The notes below the pieces were generated by a model. It ran no database searches. It saw nothing but the letters and a program-made list of their open reading frames with translations, and had not been told where the DNA came from. A stretch of DNA of 34,513 bases from Mycobacteriales bacterium (lineage in GTDB: Bacteria > Actinomycetota > Actinomycetes > JAFAQI01). Below are positions 1-8,742 of this stretch, piece after piece. The stretch spans positions 1-34,513 of the forward strand of contig DASZRO010000114.1 of assembly GCA_035550055.1 (NCBI GenBank), written 5' to 3'. A program made the position numbers and the translations under genes. Position 1 is the stretch's first letter, and each line of letters begins with the position of its first letter.

Positions 1-140
1 AGCCGGGCGCGTCATCAGTTGGCGCTATTTATCCAGACGGTACGGATCGCGGCCAGGGCACTTGGTCCCGGACCTAGGCGATGGGTGGCAAGGCCCCCGT
101 GCCAGTATCTGAGCAGTTGCACAGCATGAGCGGAGGACAC

Positions 141-887
141 ATGGGCGAGCTCGACGGCAAGGTGGCCGTGATCACCGGCGCCGGATCCGGCATGGGCCGG
201 GCGTCGGCGGAGGTCTTCGTGCGCGCGGGCGCCCGGGTCGTCTGCGCCGACATCAGCGGGGCGCAGGACCAGACCGCCGCCGACCTCGGCGACGCCGCGA
301 TCGCCGTACGGTGCGACGTCGCCGACGAGGCGAGCGTCGTCGCGTTGTTCGAGGCCGCGGTGCAGGCGTTCGGCCGGGTCGACGCCGCGCTGAACGTCGC
401 AGGCGTCGCGTCCGGCGGACCGCTCGCCGAGGCGACCCTCGAGGAGTACCACCGGGTCACCTCGATCGACATGCTCGGTGTCCTGCTCGGCACGAAGCAT
501 GCGATCAAGACGATGATCCCGACCGGAGGCGGGTCGATCGTGAACTGGTCGTCGATCGGCGGTCTCGGCGCCTCGCCGATGGGCACCGGCATCTACTCCG
601 CGGCGAAGGCCGGGGTGCACGCCATCACCAAGGCAGCGGCCGTCGAGTACGGCGCCCAGGGGATCCGCGCCAACGCGATCTGTCCGGGCTTCGTCGAGAC
701 CGCGATGACCGGCGGACCCGGCACCGCGGAGAAGTTCCCGCAGCTCGTGCAGGGCTCGGCGCTCAAGCGGGCCGGCCGCGCGGAGGAGATCGCGGAGGTC
801 GCCGCGTTCCTGGCCTCCGACCGGTCGAGCTATCTGACCGGCGTGATCATCCCGGTCGACGGCGGCACCACCGCCGCGCTGCCGTAA
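141..887 (+). CDS. SDR-family NAD(P)-dependent oxidoreductase
   Basis: Classical short-chain dehydrogenase/reductase, 248 aa, a usual length for the family. The Rossmann nucleotide-binding motif TGAGSGMG is at residues 12-19. An acidic residue after beta-2 (D37 in ADIS) suggests NAD rather than NADP. The NNAG-type motif reads LNVAG (85-89). The catalytic set is Ser138, Tyr152 and Lys156 (YSAAK). The C-terminal part has the normal PGFVETAM loop and the DGG end. I chose the ATG at 141 because GGAGGA lies at 132-137; in-frame starts at 81 and 126 have no such site. The substrate cannot be read from sequence. It faces an aldehyde dehydrogenase with only three bases between the stop codons, so an alcohol/ketone plus aldehyde oxidation pairing is possible but not shown. 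Confidence 0.93.
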   Translation: MGELDGKVAVITGAGSGMGRASAEVFVRAGARVVCADISGAQDQTAADLGDAAIAVRCDVADEASVVALFEAAVQAFGRVDAALNVAGVASGGPLAEATLEEYHRVTSIDMLGVLLGTKHAIKTMIPTGGGSIVNWSSIGGLGASPMGTGIYSAAKAGVHAITKAAAVEYGAQGIRANAICPGFVETAMTGGPGTAEKFPQLVQGSALKRAGRAEEIAEVAAFLASDRSSYLTGVIIPVDGGTTAALP

Positions 888-890
888 CGG

Positions 891-2360
891 CTACTCGGCG
901 TACGAGCTCGGCGTCGTCTCGAGGATGACCGTCTTGGTCTCGAGGTAGGGGAGCAGTCCCTCGACGCCACCCTCGCGCCCGATGCCGGACTGCTTGAAGC
1001 CGCCGAAGGCGATGCCGAAGTCGGTGCGGAAGCCGTTGTGCCCGACCGTCCCCGAGCGCAGGCGGGCGGCGACCGCGCGCGCCTTGTCGGCGTCGCCGGT
1101 GAACACCGAGGCGTTGAGGCCGTAGATCGTGTCGTTGGCGATCCGGACCGCGTCGTCCTCATCGGCGGCCGGGATCACCGACAGCACCGGCCCGAAGATC
1201 TCCTCCTGCGCGATCGTCATCGAGTTGTCGACCTCGGCGAAGACGGTCGGCTCGACGTAGTAGCCGCGCTCGAGGTGCGCCGGCCGCCCACCACCGGTGA
1301 CGAGCTTCGCCTCGGTCTTGCCTTTCGCGATCAGGTCGAGCACCTTGTCGCGCTGGCGCTCCATCGCGAGCGGGCCCATCTGCGTCGCCGGGTCGAACGG
1401 GTCGCCGACCACCATCTGGGAGAACGTTGCGGCCAGTGCCTCGACGAACTCGTCGTGGCGCTTGCGCGGGACGACGAGGCGCGTGAGCGAGGAGCAGACC
1501 TGGCCGGAGATCATGCACTCCGCGCCGGCGATCGCCATGGCGGCCTGTCCCAGGTCGGCGTCGTCGAGGATCACGGCGGCGGACTTGCCGCCGAGCTCGA
1601 GGGTGTAGCGGGCGATCCGCTTACCGCACAGCGAGGCGATCCGCCGGCCGGCGGCGGTCGACCCGGTGAAGGCGATCTTGTCCACGCGCGGGTCGCGGAC
1701 CAGCATCTCGGAGACCTCGCGGTCGGCAGTGAGGACGTTGAAGACGCCCGGCGGCAGCCCGGCGGCCTCGGCGCACTCGGCCAGCAGGTCCGCCGCGCCG
1801 GGTGCCTCGGGGGAGGCCTTGAGGATCACGGTGCACCCGGCGAGCAGGGCCGGCGCCATCTTGTAGATCGCGAGCTGGATCGGCGCGTTCCACGGGATGA
1901 TCGCGCCGACGACACCGACCGGCTCGCGCACGATCAGGCCGAACGAGCCGCCCATCGTCGGCTGCGCCCGCTCCTCCCACGCGTAGGTGTCGGCGAGCCC
2001 CGCGTAGTAGTCGAAGACCGTCGCGAACATCGGTGCGGAGAACTTCGCGATCATCGCGAGGATCCCGGACTCGCGCGGCCAGATCTCTCCGAGCGCGTCG
2101 GCCCGGGCAGACAGCTCCTTGCTCAGCGCGCGCAGGTACTCCGCGCGCTCGCGGTGGGCGAGGAAGGGCCACGGTCCGTTGTCGAAGGCGTTGCGCGCAG
2201 CGGTGATGGCCTTCTCCATGTCGGCGGCCTGCGCCTCGGCAACGGAGAAGAAGACCTCTTCACTGGCCGAGTCGATGACGTCGAACGTGGCCGAGGAGGA
2301 GGGCGTGGCCCACTCGCCGTCGATGAAGAAGCGATCGGGGTGGACGACAGGTGCGGTCAC
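891..2360 (-). CDS. Aldehyde dehydrogenase (NAD(P)+), copy 1
   Basis: Full-length aldehyde dehydrogenase of 489 aa that oxidises an aldehyde to the acid in the cytoplasm. The active-site pieces are present: PWN with Asn158, the cofactor motif FTGSTAAG (231-238), the general base Glu255 in LELGGKS, and the nucleophile Cys289 in GQVCSS. EEIFGPVLSV and the FGGFKQSGIGREGG tail are also typical. It starts with GTG at 2360, supported by GGAGG (complement of 2366-2370) five bases upstream. It is divergent from the HTH-nucleotidyltransferase unit and convergent with the SDR gene. A paralogue with about 85% identical protein lies at the other end of the window on the same strand. The substrate is unknown. 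Confidence 0.96.
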   Translation of the reverse strand: MTAPVVHPDRFFIDGEWATPSSSATFDVIDSASEEVFFSVAEAQAADMEKAITAARNAFDNGPWPFLAHRERAEYLRALSKELSARADALGEIWPRESGILAMIAKFSAPMFATVFDYYAGLADTYAWEERAQPTMGGSFGLIVREPVGVVGAIIPWNAPIQLAIYKMAPALLAGCTVILKASPEAPGAADLLAECAEAAGLPPGVFNVLTADREVSEMLVRDPRVDKIAFTGSTAAGRRIASLCGKRIARYTLELGGKSAAVILDDADLGQAAMAIAGAECMISGQVCSSLTRLVVPRKRHDEFVEALAATFSQMVVGDPFDPATQMGPLAMERQRDKVLDLIAKGKTEAKLVTGGGRPAHLERGYYVEPTVFAEVDNSMTIAQEEIFGPVLSVIPAADEDDAVRIANDTIYGLNASVFTGDADKARAVAARLRSGTVGHNGFRTDFGIAFGGFKQSGIGREGGVEGLLPYLETKTVILETTPSSYAE

Positions 2361-2464
2361 GACAGCCTCCGGTGAAGGGATGTGCCTCCTTTTCTATCGG
2401 ATCGCATGTCCCGCCGACCGTCCGCCTCGGGCCAACTGGGGTAGCGCAATCCGTCAACCCCGCA

Positions 2465-2470
2465 TACGAT
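2465..2470 (+). promoter_or_regulatory. Predicted -10 box for a leaderless start of the HTH gene
   Basis: TACGAT matches the TAnnnT form of actinobacterial -10 elements. It ends six bases before the GTG at 2477, so transcription would begin at or next to the start codon. I see no convincing -35 hexamer. A separate ribosome binding site with normal spacing is also absent, which fits a leaderless mRNA. This is an inference from spacing only. Confidence 0.5.
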
Positions 2471-2476
2471 GGTGGG

Positions 2477-2791
2477 GTGAGCCGATCCGGGTCGCTGCTG
2501 CGCGAGGTGCGCGGTCGCGCCGGCCTGTCCCAGAACGAGCTCGCGCGGCGCAGCGGCGTCGACGCGACGCTCATCAGTGCGTACGAGAACGGGCGCCGCG
2601 TGCCGGGCGGCGACGCGCTGATCCGGCTGATCGAGGCCTGCGGCGCGACGCTCGACCCGACGACGACCGTCGACCGTGCTCGTGGCGCCGCGGCTCAGCT
2701 CGAGCAGGTGACCGCGCTCGCGATGGCGTTGCCCCGGCGTGCGGCCGGACCGCTCACCTATCCGTCGTTCCGGCGGCTGCGGGCGGGATGA
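2477..2791 (+). CDS. XRE-family helix-turn-helix regulator (putative antitoxin)
   Basis: Small protein of 104 aa with a Cro/cI-type helix-turn-helix over roughly residues 6-60; the segments LREVRGRAGLSQNELARRSG and the following SAYENGRRVPG are typical. The rest is a short tail rich in Ala and Leu. The GTG at 2477 was chosen because it sits six bases after a TACGAT box and directly before the HTH; a longer in-frame version would run into the divergent promoter region. Its stop codon overlaps the ATG of the next gene (ATGA at 2788-2791), so the two are translationally coupled. A small XRE protein ahead of a nucleotidyltransferase is a toxin-antitoxin-like order, and it probably represses its own promoter. 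Confidence 0.85.
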   Translation: MSRSGSLLREVRGRAGLSQNELARRSGVDATLISAYENGRRVPGGDALIRLIEACGATLDPTTTVDRARGAAAQLEQVTALAMALPRRAAGPLTYPSFRRLRAG

Positions 2792-3381
2792 CCACGTCGC
2801 CGTTGATCGTCCTCGAGCGGGCGGTCGACGTTCACCACCGGCTCGACCGCGCCGGAGTCGCACACGCGATCGGTGGCGCACTCGCGCTGGCCTACCACGT
2901 CGCGCAGGCGCGGGCCACCAACGACATCGACCTCAACGTCAGTGCTGACCCGAAGCACCCCGAGGCCGTCTTCGGGCTGCTGCCGCCCGATGTGCCGTGG
3001 ACAGAGGGGGATGTCGCGGCGGTCCGCCGGGACGGACAGGTCCGGCTGCTCTGGCCGCTGCCGGAGGGCGACGGCCCGGCCATCCCGCTCGACCTGTTCT
3101 TCCCGCAGCACGCGCTGCACGCCGCGATCGACGCGCGCACCGAGCTGGTGCCGATGCTGGACGCGACGGTTCCGATCCTGTCGGCGACCGACCTGCTCGT
3201 GTTCAAGGCGCTTTTCGACCGTCGCAAGGACTGGGCGGACATCGAAGAGCTCGTGCGGTTCGGCAAGCCGGACGTCGCCGAAGCGCGCCGGTGGCTCACC
3301 AAGATCGTGGGTGCGAAGGACCATCGGCTCGCCGCTCTGTCCGAGATCGTGGACGAGGTCACTGACGGCCCTTCGGCCTAG
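2788..3381 (+). CDS. Nucleotidyltransferase-fold protein (AbiEii/MNT-like, putative toxin)
   Basis: 197 aa protein with the polymerase-beta-type nucleotidyltransferase signature. Gly29-Gly30 in AIGGALA begins the motif, Asp46 and Asp48 are in NDIDLNV, and a third acidic residue, Asp102, is in IPLDLFF. This is the metal-binding triad of active members. A C-terminal segment with LLVFKALFDRRKDWADIEEL is typical of AbiEii-like proteins, where a lysine lies in the KxxxxRxKD helix. It starts by ATGA overlap with the HTH gene and probably depends on it for translation. Members of this fold paired with a DNA-binding partner act as toxins that modify tRNA or proteins in some systems. Others are antitoxins (MNT of HEPN-MNT) or antibiotic-modifying enzymes, so the role here is an inference. 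Confidence 0.78.
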   Translation: MTTSPLIVLERAVDVHHRLDRAGVAHAIGGALALAYHVAQARATNDIDLNVSADPKHPEAVFGLLPPDVPWTEGDVAAVRRDGQVRLLWPLPEGDGPAIPLDLFFPQHALHAAIDARTELVPMLDATVPILSATDLLVFKALFDRRKDWADIEELVRFGKPDVAEARRWLTKIVGAKDHRLAALSEIVDEVTDGPSA

Positions 3382-3415
3382 CGGGAACGGGCCGGCCGTC
3401 GCCGGTAGACCCCGC

Positions 3416-3431
3416 GTGATCTGCTCGAAAC
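3416..3431 (+). promoter_or_regulatory. Candidate GlnR box upstream of glutamine synthetase
   Basis: GTGAT, six bases, GAAAC. This differs at one position from the actinobacterial GlnR consensus gTnAC-n6-GaAAc as I remember it. It lies 76 bases before the start of a glutamine synthetase gene, the expected place for nitrogen control. One half-site is imperfect and I could not score it against the genome background. Confidence 0.4.
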
Positions 3432-3507
3432 AAACCTCGCCTACCTTCGAGACCGGAAATCGGCCCGTCGAGGCGGGCTCGGGGACGGCTCACGCAGGGG
3501 AGAGTTG

Positions 3508-5685
3508 ATGGCAGGCAACGCAGTACGACGGCAGGCGATCGAGGCCGTGGCGGCCTTCACCCCGCCTCCGGCGACGTTCTCACTCGACGAGGAGCCGGGT
3601 GGCATCTTCGGCGAGAACGTCTTCAGCAAGGCAGTGATGCAGAAGGTCCTGCCGAAGGCCGTCTACAAGTCGGTGCTCGCCACGATCGACCACAACCAGA
3701 CCCTCGACCCCAGCGTCGCTGACGCCGTCGCCGTGGCGATGAAGGACTGGGCGATGTCGAAGGGTGCGACGCACTATGCGCACGTCTTCTACCCGCTGAC
3801 CGGTCTGACCGCGGAGAAGCACGACAGCTTCCTGGAGCCCAACGGCGACGGCACGGCGCTGGCGGAGTTCTCCGGCAAGACCCTGACCCAGGGTGAGCCC
3901 GACGCGTCCAGCTTCCCGAACGGCGGCATCCGCTCGACGTTCGAGGCGCGCGGCTACACCGGCTGGGACGTGACCAGCCCGGCGTACATCCTCGAGAACC
4001 CCAACGGCAACACGCTGTGCATCCCGACGGTGTTCGTCTCGATGACCGGCGAGGCGCTGGACCACAAGACCCCGCTGCTGCGCTCGCAGCAGGCGATGGC
4101 CAAGCAGGCCGAGCGGGTGCTGAAGCTCTTCGGCCACGAGAACCCCGACGCGGTCGTGTCCTTCGCCGGTCCGGAGCAGGAGTACTTCCTGGTCGACCGC
4201 CACTTCCTGTTGGCCCGGCCCGACCTGCTCAACTCCGGCCGGACGCTGTTCGGTGCGAAGCCGCCGAAGGGCCAGGAGTTCGACGACCACTACTTCGGCG
4301 CCATCCCGGACCGGGTGCTGGCGTGCATGTTCGACGCCGAGCGCGAGCTGTTCAAGCTCGGCATCCCGGCCAAGACCCGGCACAACGAGGTCGCACCCGG
4401 GCAGTTCGAGATCGCCCCGGTCTTCGAGCGCTCCAACATCGCCTCCGACCACCAGCAGCTGCTGATGACGACCATGAAGAAGGTCGCCAACCGCCACGGC
4501 ATGGAGTGCCTGTTCCACGAGAAGCCGTTTGCCGGAATCAACGGCTCGGGCAAGCACGTCAACTTCTCGATCGGCAACGCCAGCCAGGGCAACCTGCTGC
4601 TGCCGGGTGACACGCCCCACGACAACGCGCAGTTCCTCGTCTTCTGCAGCGCGGTGATCCGCGGCGTGCACAAGTACGGCGGCCTGCTTCGCGCGGCGAT
4701 CGCGTCGGCGGCCAACGACCACCGGCTCGGTGCCAACGAGGCTCCGCCGGCGATCATCTCGATCTTCCTGGGCGAGCAGCTGGCCGACGTGTTCGACCAG
4801 ATCGCCAAGGGCGGCGCGACGTCGTCGAAGGAGAAGGGGACGCTGATCATCGGCGTCGACACCCTGCCGGTCCTGCCGACCGACCCGGGTGACCGCAACC
4901 GGACCAGTCCGTTCGCCTTCACCGGCAACCGGTTCGAGTTCCGCGCCGCCGGCTCGAGCCAGACGATCGCCGGTCCGATGACGATGATCAACACCATCCT
5001 GGCGGAGGCGCTGGACTACATCGCCACCTCGCTGGAGACCGCGATCGCCGGCGGCACGGAGTTCAACACCGCCGTGCAGAAGCTGCTCGAGGAGATCATC
5101 ACCAACCACGGCAACGTCGTGTTCAACGGCAACGGCTACTCCGAGGACTGGCAGGTCGAGGCTGCGGCGCGCGGCCTTGCGAACCTGCGCACGACCCCCG
5201 ACGCGCTGCCGGAGCTCATCAAGCCGGAGTCGGTGGAGCTGTTCTCGAAGTACGGCGTCTTCACCGAGCGCGAAGCGCACAGCCGCTACGAGATCGGCTT
5301 GGAGCAGTACGTCCTCAGCGTCGGGGTCGAGGCTCGCTCGGTGCTGGAGATCGGTACGACGTCGATCCTGCCTGCGGCGACCCGCTACCAGACCGAGCTC
5401 GCGGCCAACGTGGCGGCGCTGAAGGCGGCCGGCGTCGAGGCCGACACCACTGCGCTGGGCGAGCTCACCGGGCTGATCGGCTCGCTGCGCGAGGCGCTCG
5501 GCACCCTGTCGGCGGGGCTGCGCCACGAGGCCGCGGACGACCTGCTGGCCGAGGCGATCCACTACCGCGACGCGCTGCTGCCGGCGATGCTGGCGGTCCG
5601 CTCGGCGGTGGACTCCCTGGAGGCGGTCGTGGCCGACGACCTGTGGCCGTTGCCGACCTACCAGGAGATGCTGTTCATGCTCTGA
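3508..5685 (+). CDS. glnN: Glutamine synthetase type III
   Basis: 725 aa, the size of the large type III glutamine synthetases (types I and II are about 450 and 350 aa). It condenses glutamate and ammonia with ATP in the cytoplasm. Family signatures are visible: the TAEKHDSF segment (101-108), [11 protein letters not shown] with the metal-binding glutamate, the [16 protein letters not shown] block, and [12 protein letters not shown] in the active site. The C-terminal helical extension is complete. The ATG at 3508 has GGGGAGAG (3497-3504) just upstream. It stands alone, with a candidate GlnR box at 3416-3431 and a hairpin terminator at 5711-5746. Actinomycetes usually rely on GlnA1 and GlnII; type III enzymes occur in only some of them, so this is probably an accessory nitrogen-assimilation enzyme. 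Confidence 0.96.
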   Translation: MAGNAVRRQAIEAVAAFTPPPATFSLDEEPGGIFGENVFSKAVMQKVLPKAVYKSVLATIDHNQTLDPSVADAVAVAMKDWAMSKGATHYAHVFYPLTGLTAEKHDSFLEPNGDGTALAEFSGKTLTQGEPDASSFPNGGIRSTFEARGYTGWDVTSPAYILENPNGNTLCIPTVFVSMTGEALDHKTPLLRSQQAMAKQAERVLKLFGHENPDAVVSFAGPEQEYFLVDRHFLLARPDLLNSGRTLFGAKPPKGQEFDDHYFGAIPDRVLACMFDAERELFKLGIPAKTRHNEVAPGQFEIAPVFERSNIASDHQQLLMTTMKKVANRHGMECLFHEKPFAGINGSGKHVNFSIGNASQGNLLLPGDTPHDNAQFLVFCSAVIRGVHKYGGLLRAAIASAANDHRLGANEAPPAIISIFLGEQLADVFDQIAKGGATSSKEKGTLIIGVDTLPVLPTDPGDRNRTSPFAFTGNRFEFRAAGSSQTIAGPMTMINTILAEALDYIATSLETAIAGGTEFNTAVQKLLEEIITNHGNVVFNGNGYSEDWQVEAAARGLANLRTTPDALPELIKPESVELFSKYGVFTEREAHSRYEIGLEQYVLSVGVEARSVLEIGTTSILPAATRYQTELAANVAALKAAGVEADTTALGELTGLIGSLREALGTLSAGLRHEAADDLLAEAIHYRDALLPAMLAVRSAVDSLEAVVADDLWPLPTYQEMLFML

Positions 5686-5710
5686 CGTCGCGGCGTCAGC
5701 CGGACCGTCA

Positions 5711-5746
5711 CGAAGGGGTCGCAGTCCTCAGACTGCGGCCCCTTCG
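5711..5746. terminator. Hairpin terminator between convergent genes
   Basis: A 16-bp inverted repeat with a CTCA loop: CGAAGGGGTCGCAGTC at 5711-5726 and its near-perfect complement at 5731-5746. The single mismatch becomes a G-U pair in one transcript. No T-tract follows on either strand, which is common for actinobacterial terminators. The hairpin serves the glutamine synthetase on the plus strand. It also overlaps the stop codon (complement of 5728-5730) and last codons of the converging membrane gene. Confidence 0.75.
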
Positions 5747-7494
5747 GCGTCGCGGTGGGCGCGAGTCGGACCGATCCGGCGCGCCCGGGTCGCGCGAGGC
5801 CGAGGGTGCAGGGCACGGTGCTCCCACAACGAGACGGTCAGCCCGTGGAACGGCAGGACTCGAACCACGTGGAAGTCGGCGGCGAGCAGCGCCCGTTCGT
5901 CGTCGTCGAGCGCCGTCGGCTGCGGCCCGAACGGCATCCGTCCGACCGTCCAGATCCGATGACAGCCGAGGATGCGGGGCACCGCAGTGACGAACGGGGC
6001 GTCGACGCCCTTGAACGTGCCGCTTTGCAGGGGCGACTCCGCCACCCCGACATCGCGAATGTGGCGGAAGGCGCCGGGATAGCCGAGCTCCATCAGCCGG
6101 AAGTAGTCGCTGAAGAACAGCACACCGTCGCCGGGCCGAGCATGGCGATCGAGGTAGGTCGCGGGCGAGCCGAAGTCGCGTAGCCGGCTGTCCGGCGAGC
6201 GGATGTAGCGGGCGGCCGGAAGCTGTGCCAGAAAGACCGCGCCGGCGAGCCCGAGCGCCGGCAGCCAGACCCAGGCGGCCCGCTGCTGTCCCAGTGTGCG
6301 GCCGGCGACTCGGACCGCGCCGTGGGCGATGAGCAGGACCGCGCCGAGCACGCAGTAGAGCAGGTAGCGGTCGACATAGAGCGGCTGCCCGACCTCGGAC
6401 TCCGCGATCAACATGACCGGGGGCACCAGGAGCAGCGGCAGCGCGACGGACACCAGCGAGGCCGGCCCGCGGCGCCGCCACGCGGCGAGCGCCCGGTGGT
6501 TCGCTAGCGCAGTCCGCACGTGCCCGGCCGGGACGCAGCCGGCGATCACACAACCGATCGTGACCACCATGATCGCAGGACGCGGACCGAAGAAGTCGCG
6601 CAGCAGAGTCACGACGTCGTGGCCGCTCGGCCGGGTCACCCAGTCGACGGCGTCCTGCTGCCCGCTGCTGATCACGAACAACGGGATCACCGAGAGGATG
6701 CCGGCCGCCGCGGCGGCGAACCACTGCCGGCGTACCCGGGGCGCGTATCCGGTGACCGCCATCGTGACCGCGTGCGCGGCGACGACGAGCAACGCCATCT
6801 CGTTGAGCCAGCCGGACGCCGCGATCAGCGCGCCGTACGTCGCCCAGCGGCGTAGCAGGACTCGGCCCGGCCGGTCGGCACGGGCAGCCTCCAGCGCCCG
6901 CAGCAGCGCCAACGTCGCCGCAGCGATCAGCAGTGACACTGCCGAGTACGAACGCGCGGTCTGCGCGTAGAACATGACGAACGGGTTGATCGCGTAGAAG
7001 ATGCCGGCCACGAGCCCGACGCAGAGCCGCCCGGTCAGCCGGCGGCCGAGCTCGCTGACCAGACCTGCCGTCGCGACCGCAGCGATGAGGGAGGGCAGCC
7101 GCAGCGCCACGGGACCGGTGCCGAAGGCGACCCAGGCGTGCATCCCGAGGTAGTACAGGCCGTGGACGGCGTCGATGTGGCGCAGCAGGTGGAACAGGTC
7201 GTGGATCGGCAGCAGCGCCGCCCAGCGAGTGGCCGACTCGTCACCGCTGTACGCGCCGTGCCGTTGCAGGCCCCAGGCGCCGAGGCCGGCCAGCAGGGCC
7301 GGCGCCGCCAACCAGACGGCGACGCGGGCCAGCCGAGACTCGCGCCGCGGCGCCAACCTCAGATTCGGCTCCCCGGCGGTCCACGCGGGGGCAACCGGCT
7401 GCTCCGGGATCAGCACGTCCCAGGCGGCGGTCGGCCGGGCGGGGGCGGACTCCAACGACATCGGCCGTGGCCTCACGTATGGGCTAGTCGCCAC
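5728..7494 (-). CDS. GT-C type membrane glycosyltransferase (GT39/ArnT-like)
   Basis: 588 aa polytopic membrane protein. A polar N-terminal tail of about 55 residues is followed by a first membrane helix (about 57-76). Then comes an outward loop with the acidic pair Asp85-Glu86 (YSGDESATRW), the place of the catalytic acid in GT-C lipid-linked-sugar transferases. About ten further hydrophobic helices follow, then a soluble C-terminal part of about 170 residues. FYAINPFVMFYAQTARSY is typical of dolichyl- or polyprenyl-phosphate-mannose-type transferases. The likely job is transfer of a sugar from a polyprenyl carrier to a cell-envelope acceptor, but the acceptor is unknown. The GTG at 7494 has AGGAGA eight bases upstream. 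The last codons form one arm of the shared terminator hairpin. Confidence 0.8.
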   Translation of the reverse strand: MATSPYVRPRPMSLESAPARPTAAWDVLIPEQPVAPAWTAGEPNLRLAPRRESRLARVAVWLAAPALLAGLGAWGLQRHGAYSGDESATRWAALLPIHDLFHLLRHIDAVHGLYYLGMHAWVAFGTGPVALRLPSLIAAVATAGLVSELGRRLTGRLCVGLVAGIFYAINPFVMFYAQTARSYSAVSLLIAAATLALLRALEAARADRPGRVLLRRWATYGALIAASGWLNEMALLVVAAHAVTMAVTGYAPRVRRQWFAAAAAGILSVIPLFVISSGQQDAVDWVTRPSGHDVVTLLRDFFGPRPAIMVVTIGCVIAGCVPAGHVRTALANHRALAAWRRRGPASLVSVALPLLLVPPVMLIAESEVGQPLYVDRYLLYCVLGAVLLIAHGAVRVAGRTLGQQRAAWVWLPALGLAGAVFLAQLPAARYIRSPDSRLRDFGSPATYLDRHARPGDGVLFFSDYFRLMELGYPGAFRHIRDVGVAESPLQSGTFKGVDAPFVTAVPRILGCHRIWTVGRMPFGPQPTALDDDERALLAADFHVVRVLPFHGLTVSLWEHRALHPRPRATRARRIGPTRAHRDAEGAAV

Positions 7495-7572
7495 GAACGA
7501 TGTCTCCTGCTTGCTCCGTGACCGACCCGGCGCTCACAGCAAACTGTAAGGCACCCGGATACTTGCTTGCTT
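7495..7572. promoter_or_regulatory. Divergent promoter region
   Basis: A 78-bp gap between two divergently read genes, so it must hold both promoters. For the plus-strand gene, GATACT at 7558-7563 is a possible -10 and would place the mRNA start within about three bases of the ATG at 7573. No ribosome binding site precedes that ATG. Short tandem CTTG units (7562-7571) lie in the same place. No clear -35 element is visible. Confidence 0.4.
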
Positions 7573-8733
7573 ATGAAGGTCTTCAGGTTCGACGATCCGC
7601 TCGTCGCGATCCACGGCGCGGCCGACTTCGACCGCACCGAGGGCGGGATCAGCCCCCGCCGGCTGCCGGCTTGGACCCGCATCCAGGTGCCGGACGCGCT
7701 CTCGGACGTCGCCAGCCGGATGCCGGCGGGTTGCTACGTCGCGCTGCGTACGACGGCAACCGTCATCGAGCTCGACGCCCGGACGATGATCCTGAACAGC
7801 CCGCCGACCGCGCCGCGGCCCGCCGTGTTCGACCTGGTCGTGGACGGCCGGATCGCAGACTCGGTCGCGGTCACGGACGGTGACCGGCTCGTCGTACGCA
7901 ACCTGCGGCCCCTGGACGTGTCGGTCGAGCGCGGCGCGCTCGCGACGGTCCGCTTCGCCGACCTGCCACCCGGTGTGAAGGACCTCGAGATCTGGCTGCC
8001 GCACAACGCGACGGTCGAGCTGCGTGAGCTCCGCCTCGATGACGACGCGTCGCTGGAGCCGCGGCTTCCGGACACTCGCAAGGTCTGGGCCCACTACGGC
8101 AGCTCCATCAGCCACTGCCTGGAGGTGCCGCGCCCGACCGACGTCTGGCCAGCGCAGGTGGCGCGCTCGACCGGCCTGAGCCTGATCGACCTCGGTTTCG
8201 GCGGGAGCTGCCACCTCGACCAGTACGCGGCACGCACCATCCGCGATTTGGCCGCGGACGTCATCACCCTCAAGGTGGGCATCAACGTCTCCAACGGCGA
8301 CACGATGCGCGAGCGCGCCTTCGTCCCGGCCGTCCACGGCTTTCTCGACACGATCCGCGAGGCTCAGCCCGACGTTGCGATCGTCGTGATCTCGCCGATC
8401 ATCTGCCCGCCGGCCGAGGACCATCCCGGTCCGGCAAGCCGCGGTCCGGATGGCAGCTACCAGCGCGTCGAGCGTCCCGACGACCTCATGACCGGAGCGT
8501 TGACGTTGCAACGGATGCGCGAGCTGCTCGAAGCCGCCGTGGCCAGTCGTCAAGGGCAGGGCGACGCGAACCTGCACTACCTGGGCGGGCTCGCGCTGTT
8601 CGGTGCGCCCGACGCGCACCTGTTGCCGGACGACCTCCATCCCAGCCCCGAGGGGTACCGGATGATCGGCGAGCGGTTCACCGACCTGGTGTTCGGTCCC
8701 GACGGGTTGCTGCGCGAACTTGGTGGGTTCTGA
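7573..8733 (+). CDS. SGNH/GDSL-type hydrolase with N-terminal beta-sandwich domain
   Basis: 386 aa esterase-like protein without signal peptide. The first ~170 residues look like the beta-rich accessory domain found in SsfX3-type acylhydrolases. From 171 the SGNH fold follows. Block I is YGSSISH with the nucleophile Ser178, where GDS is replaced by GSS. Block II is GFGGSCH (208-214), block III GINVSNG with Asn238, and block V PDDLHPS with Asp353 and His356. All four catalytic blocks are therefore present. I start at the ATG at 7573 rather than the TTG at 7567. The gene is divergent from the GT-C transferase, which raises the possibility of an acyl decoration on the same glycan, but nothing proves it. 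Confidence 0.86.
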   Translation: MKVFRFDDPLVAIHGAADFDRTEGGISPRRLPAWTRIQVPDALSDVASRMPAGCYVALRTTATVIELDARTMILNSPPTAPRPAVFDLVVDGRIADSVAVTDGDRLVVRNLRPLDVSVERGALATVRFADLPPGVKDLEIWLPHNATVELRELRLDDDASLEPRLPDTRKVWAHYGSSISHCLEVPRPTDVWPAQVARSTGLSLIDLGFGGSCHLDQYAARTIRDLAADVITLKVGINVSNGDTMRERAFVPAVHGFLDTIREAQPDVAIVVISPIICPPAEDHPGPASRGPDGSYQRVERPDDLMTGALTLQRMRELLEAAVASRQGQGDANLHYLGGLALFGAPDAHLLPDDLHPSPEGYRMIGERFTDLVFGPDGLLRELGGF

Positions 8734-8742
8734 GCGGTCGGC

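Noticed and set aside
1-140. Promoter or upstream gene end before the SDR gene
   Set aside because: Only the ribosome binding site at 132-137 is convincing. No -35/-10 pair with good spacing and no supported coding frame were found in this stretch.
3580-5562. 660-aa open frame on the minus strand inside the glutamine synthetase gene
   Set aside because: It is antisense to a clear enzyme, is rich in Arg, Val, Gly and Asp as expected from high-GC codons read backwards, and has no recognisable motif.
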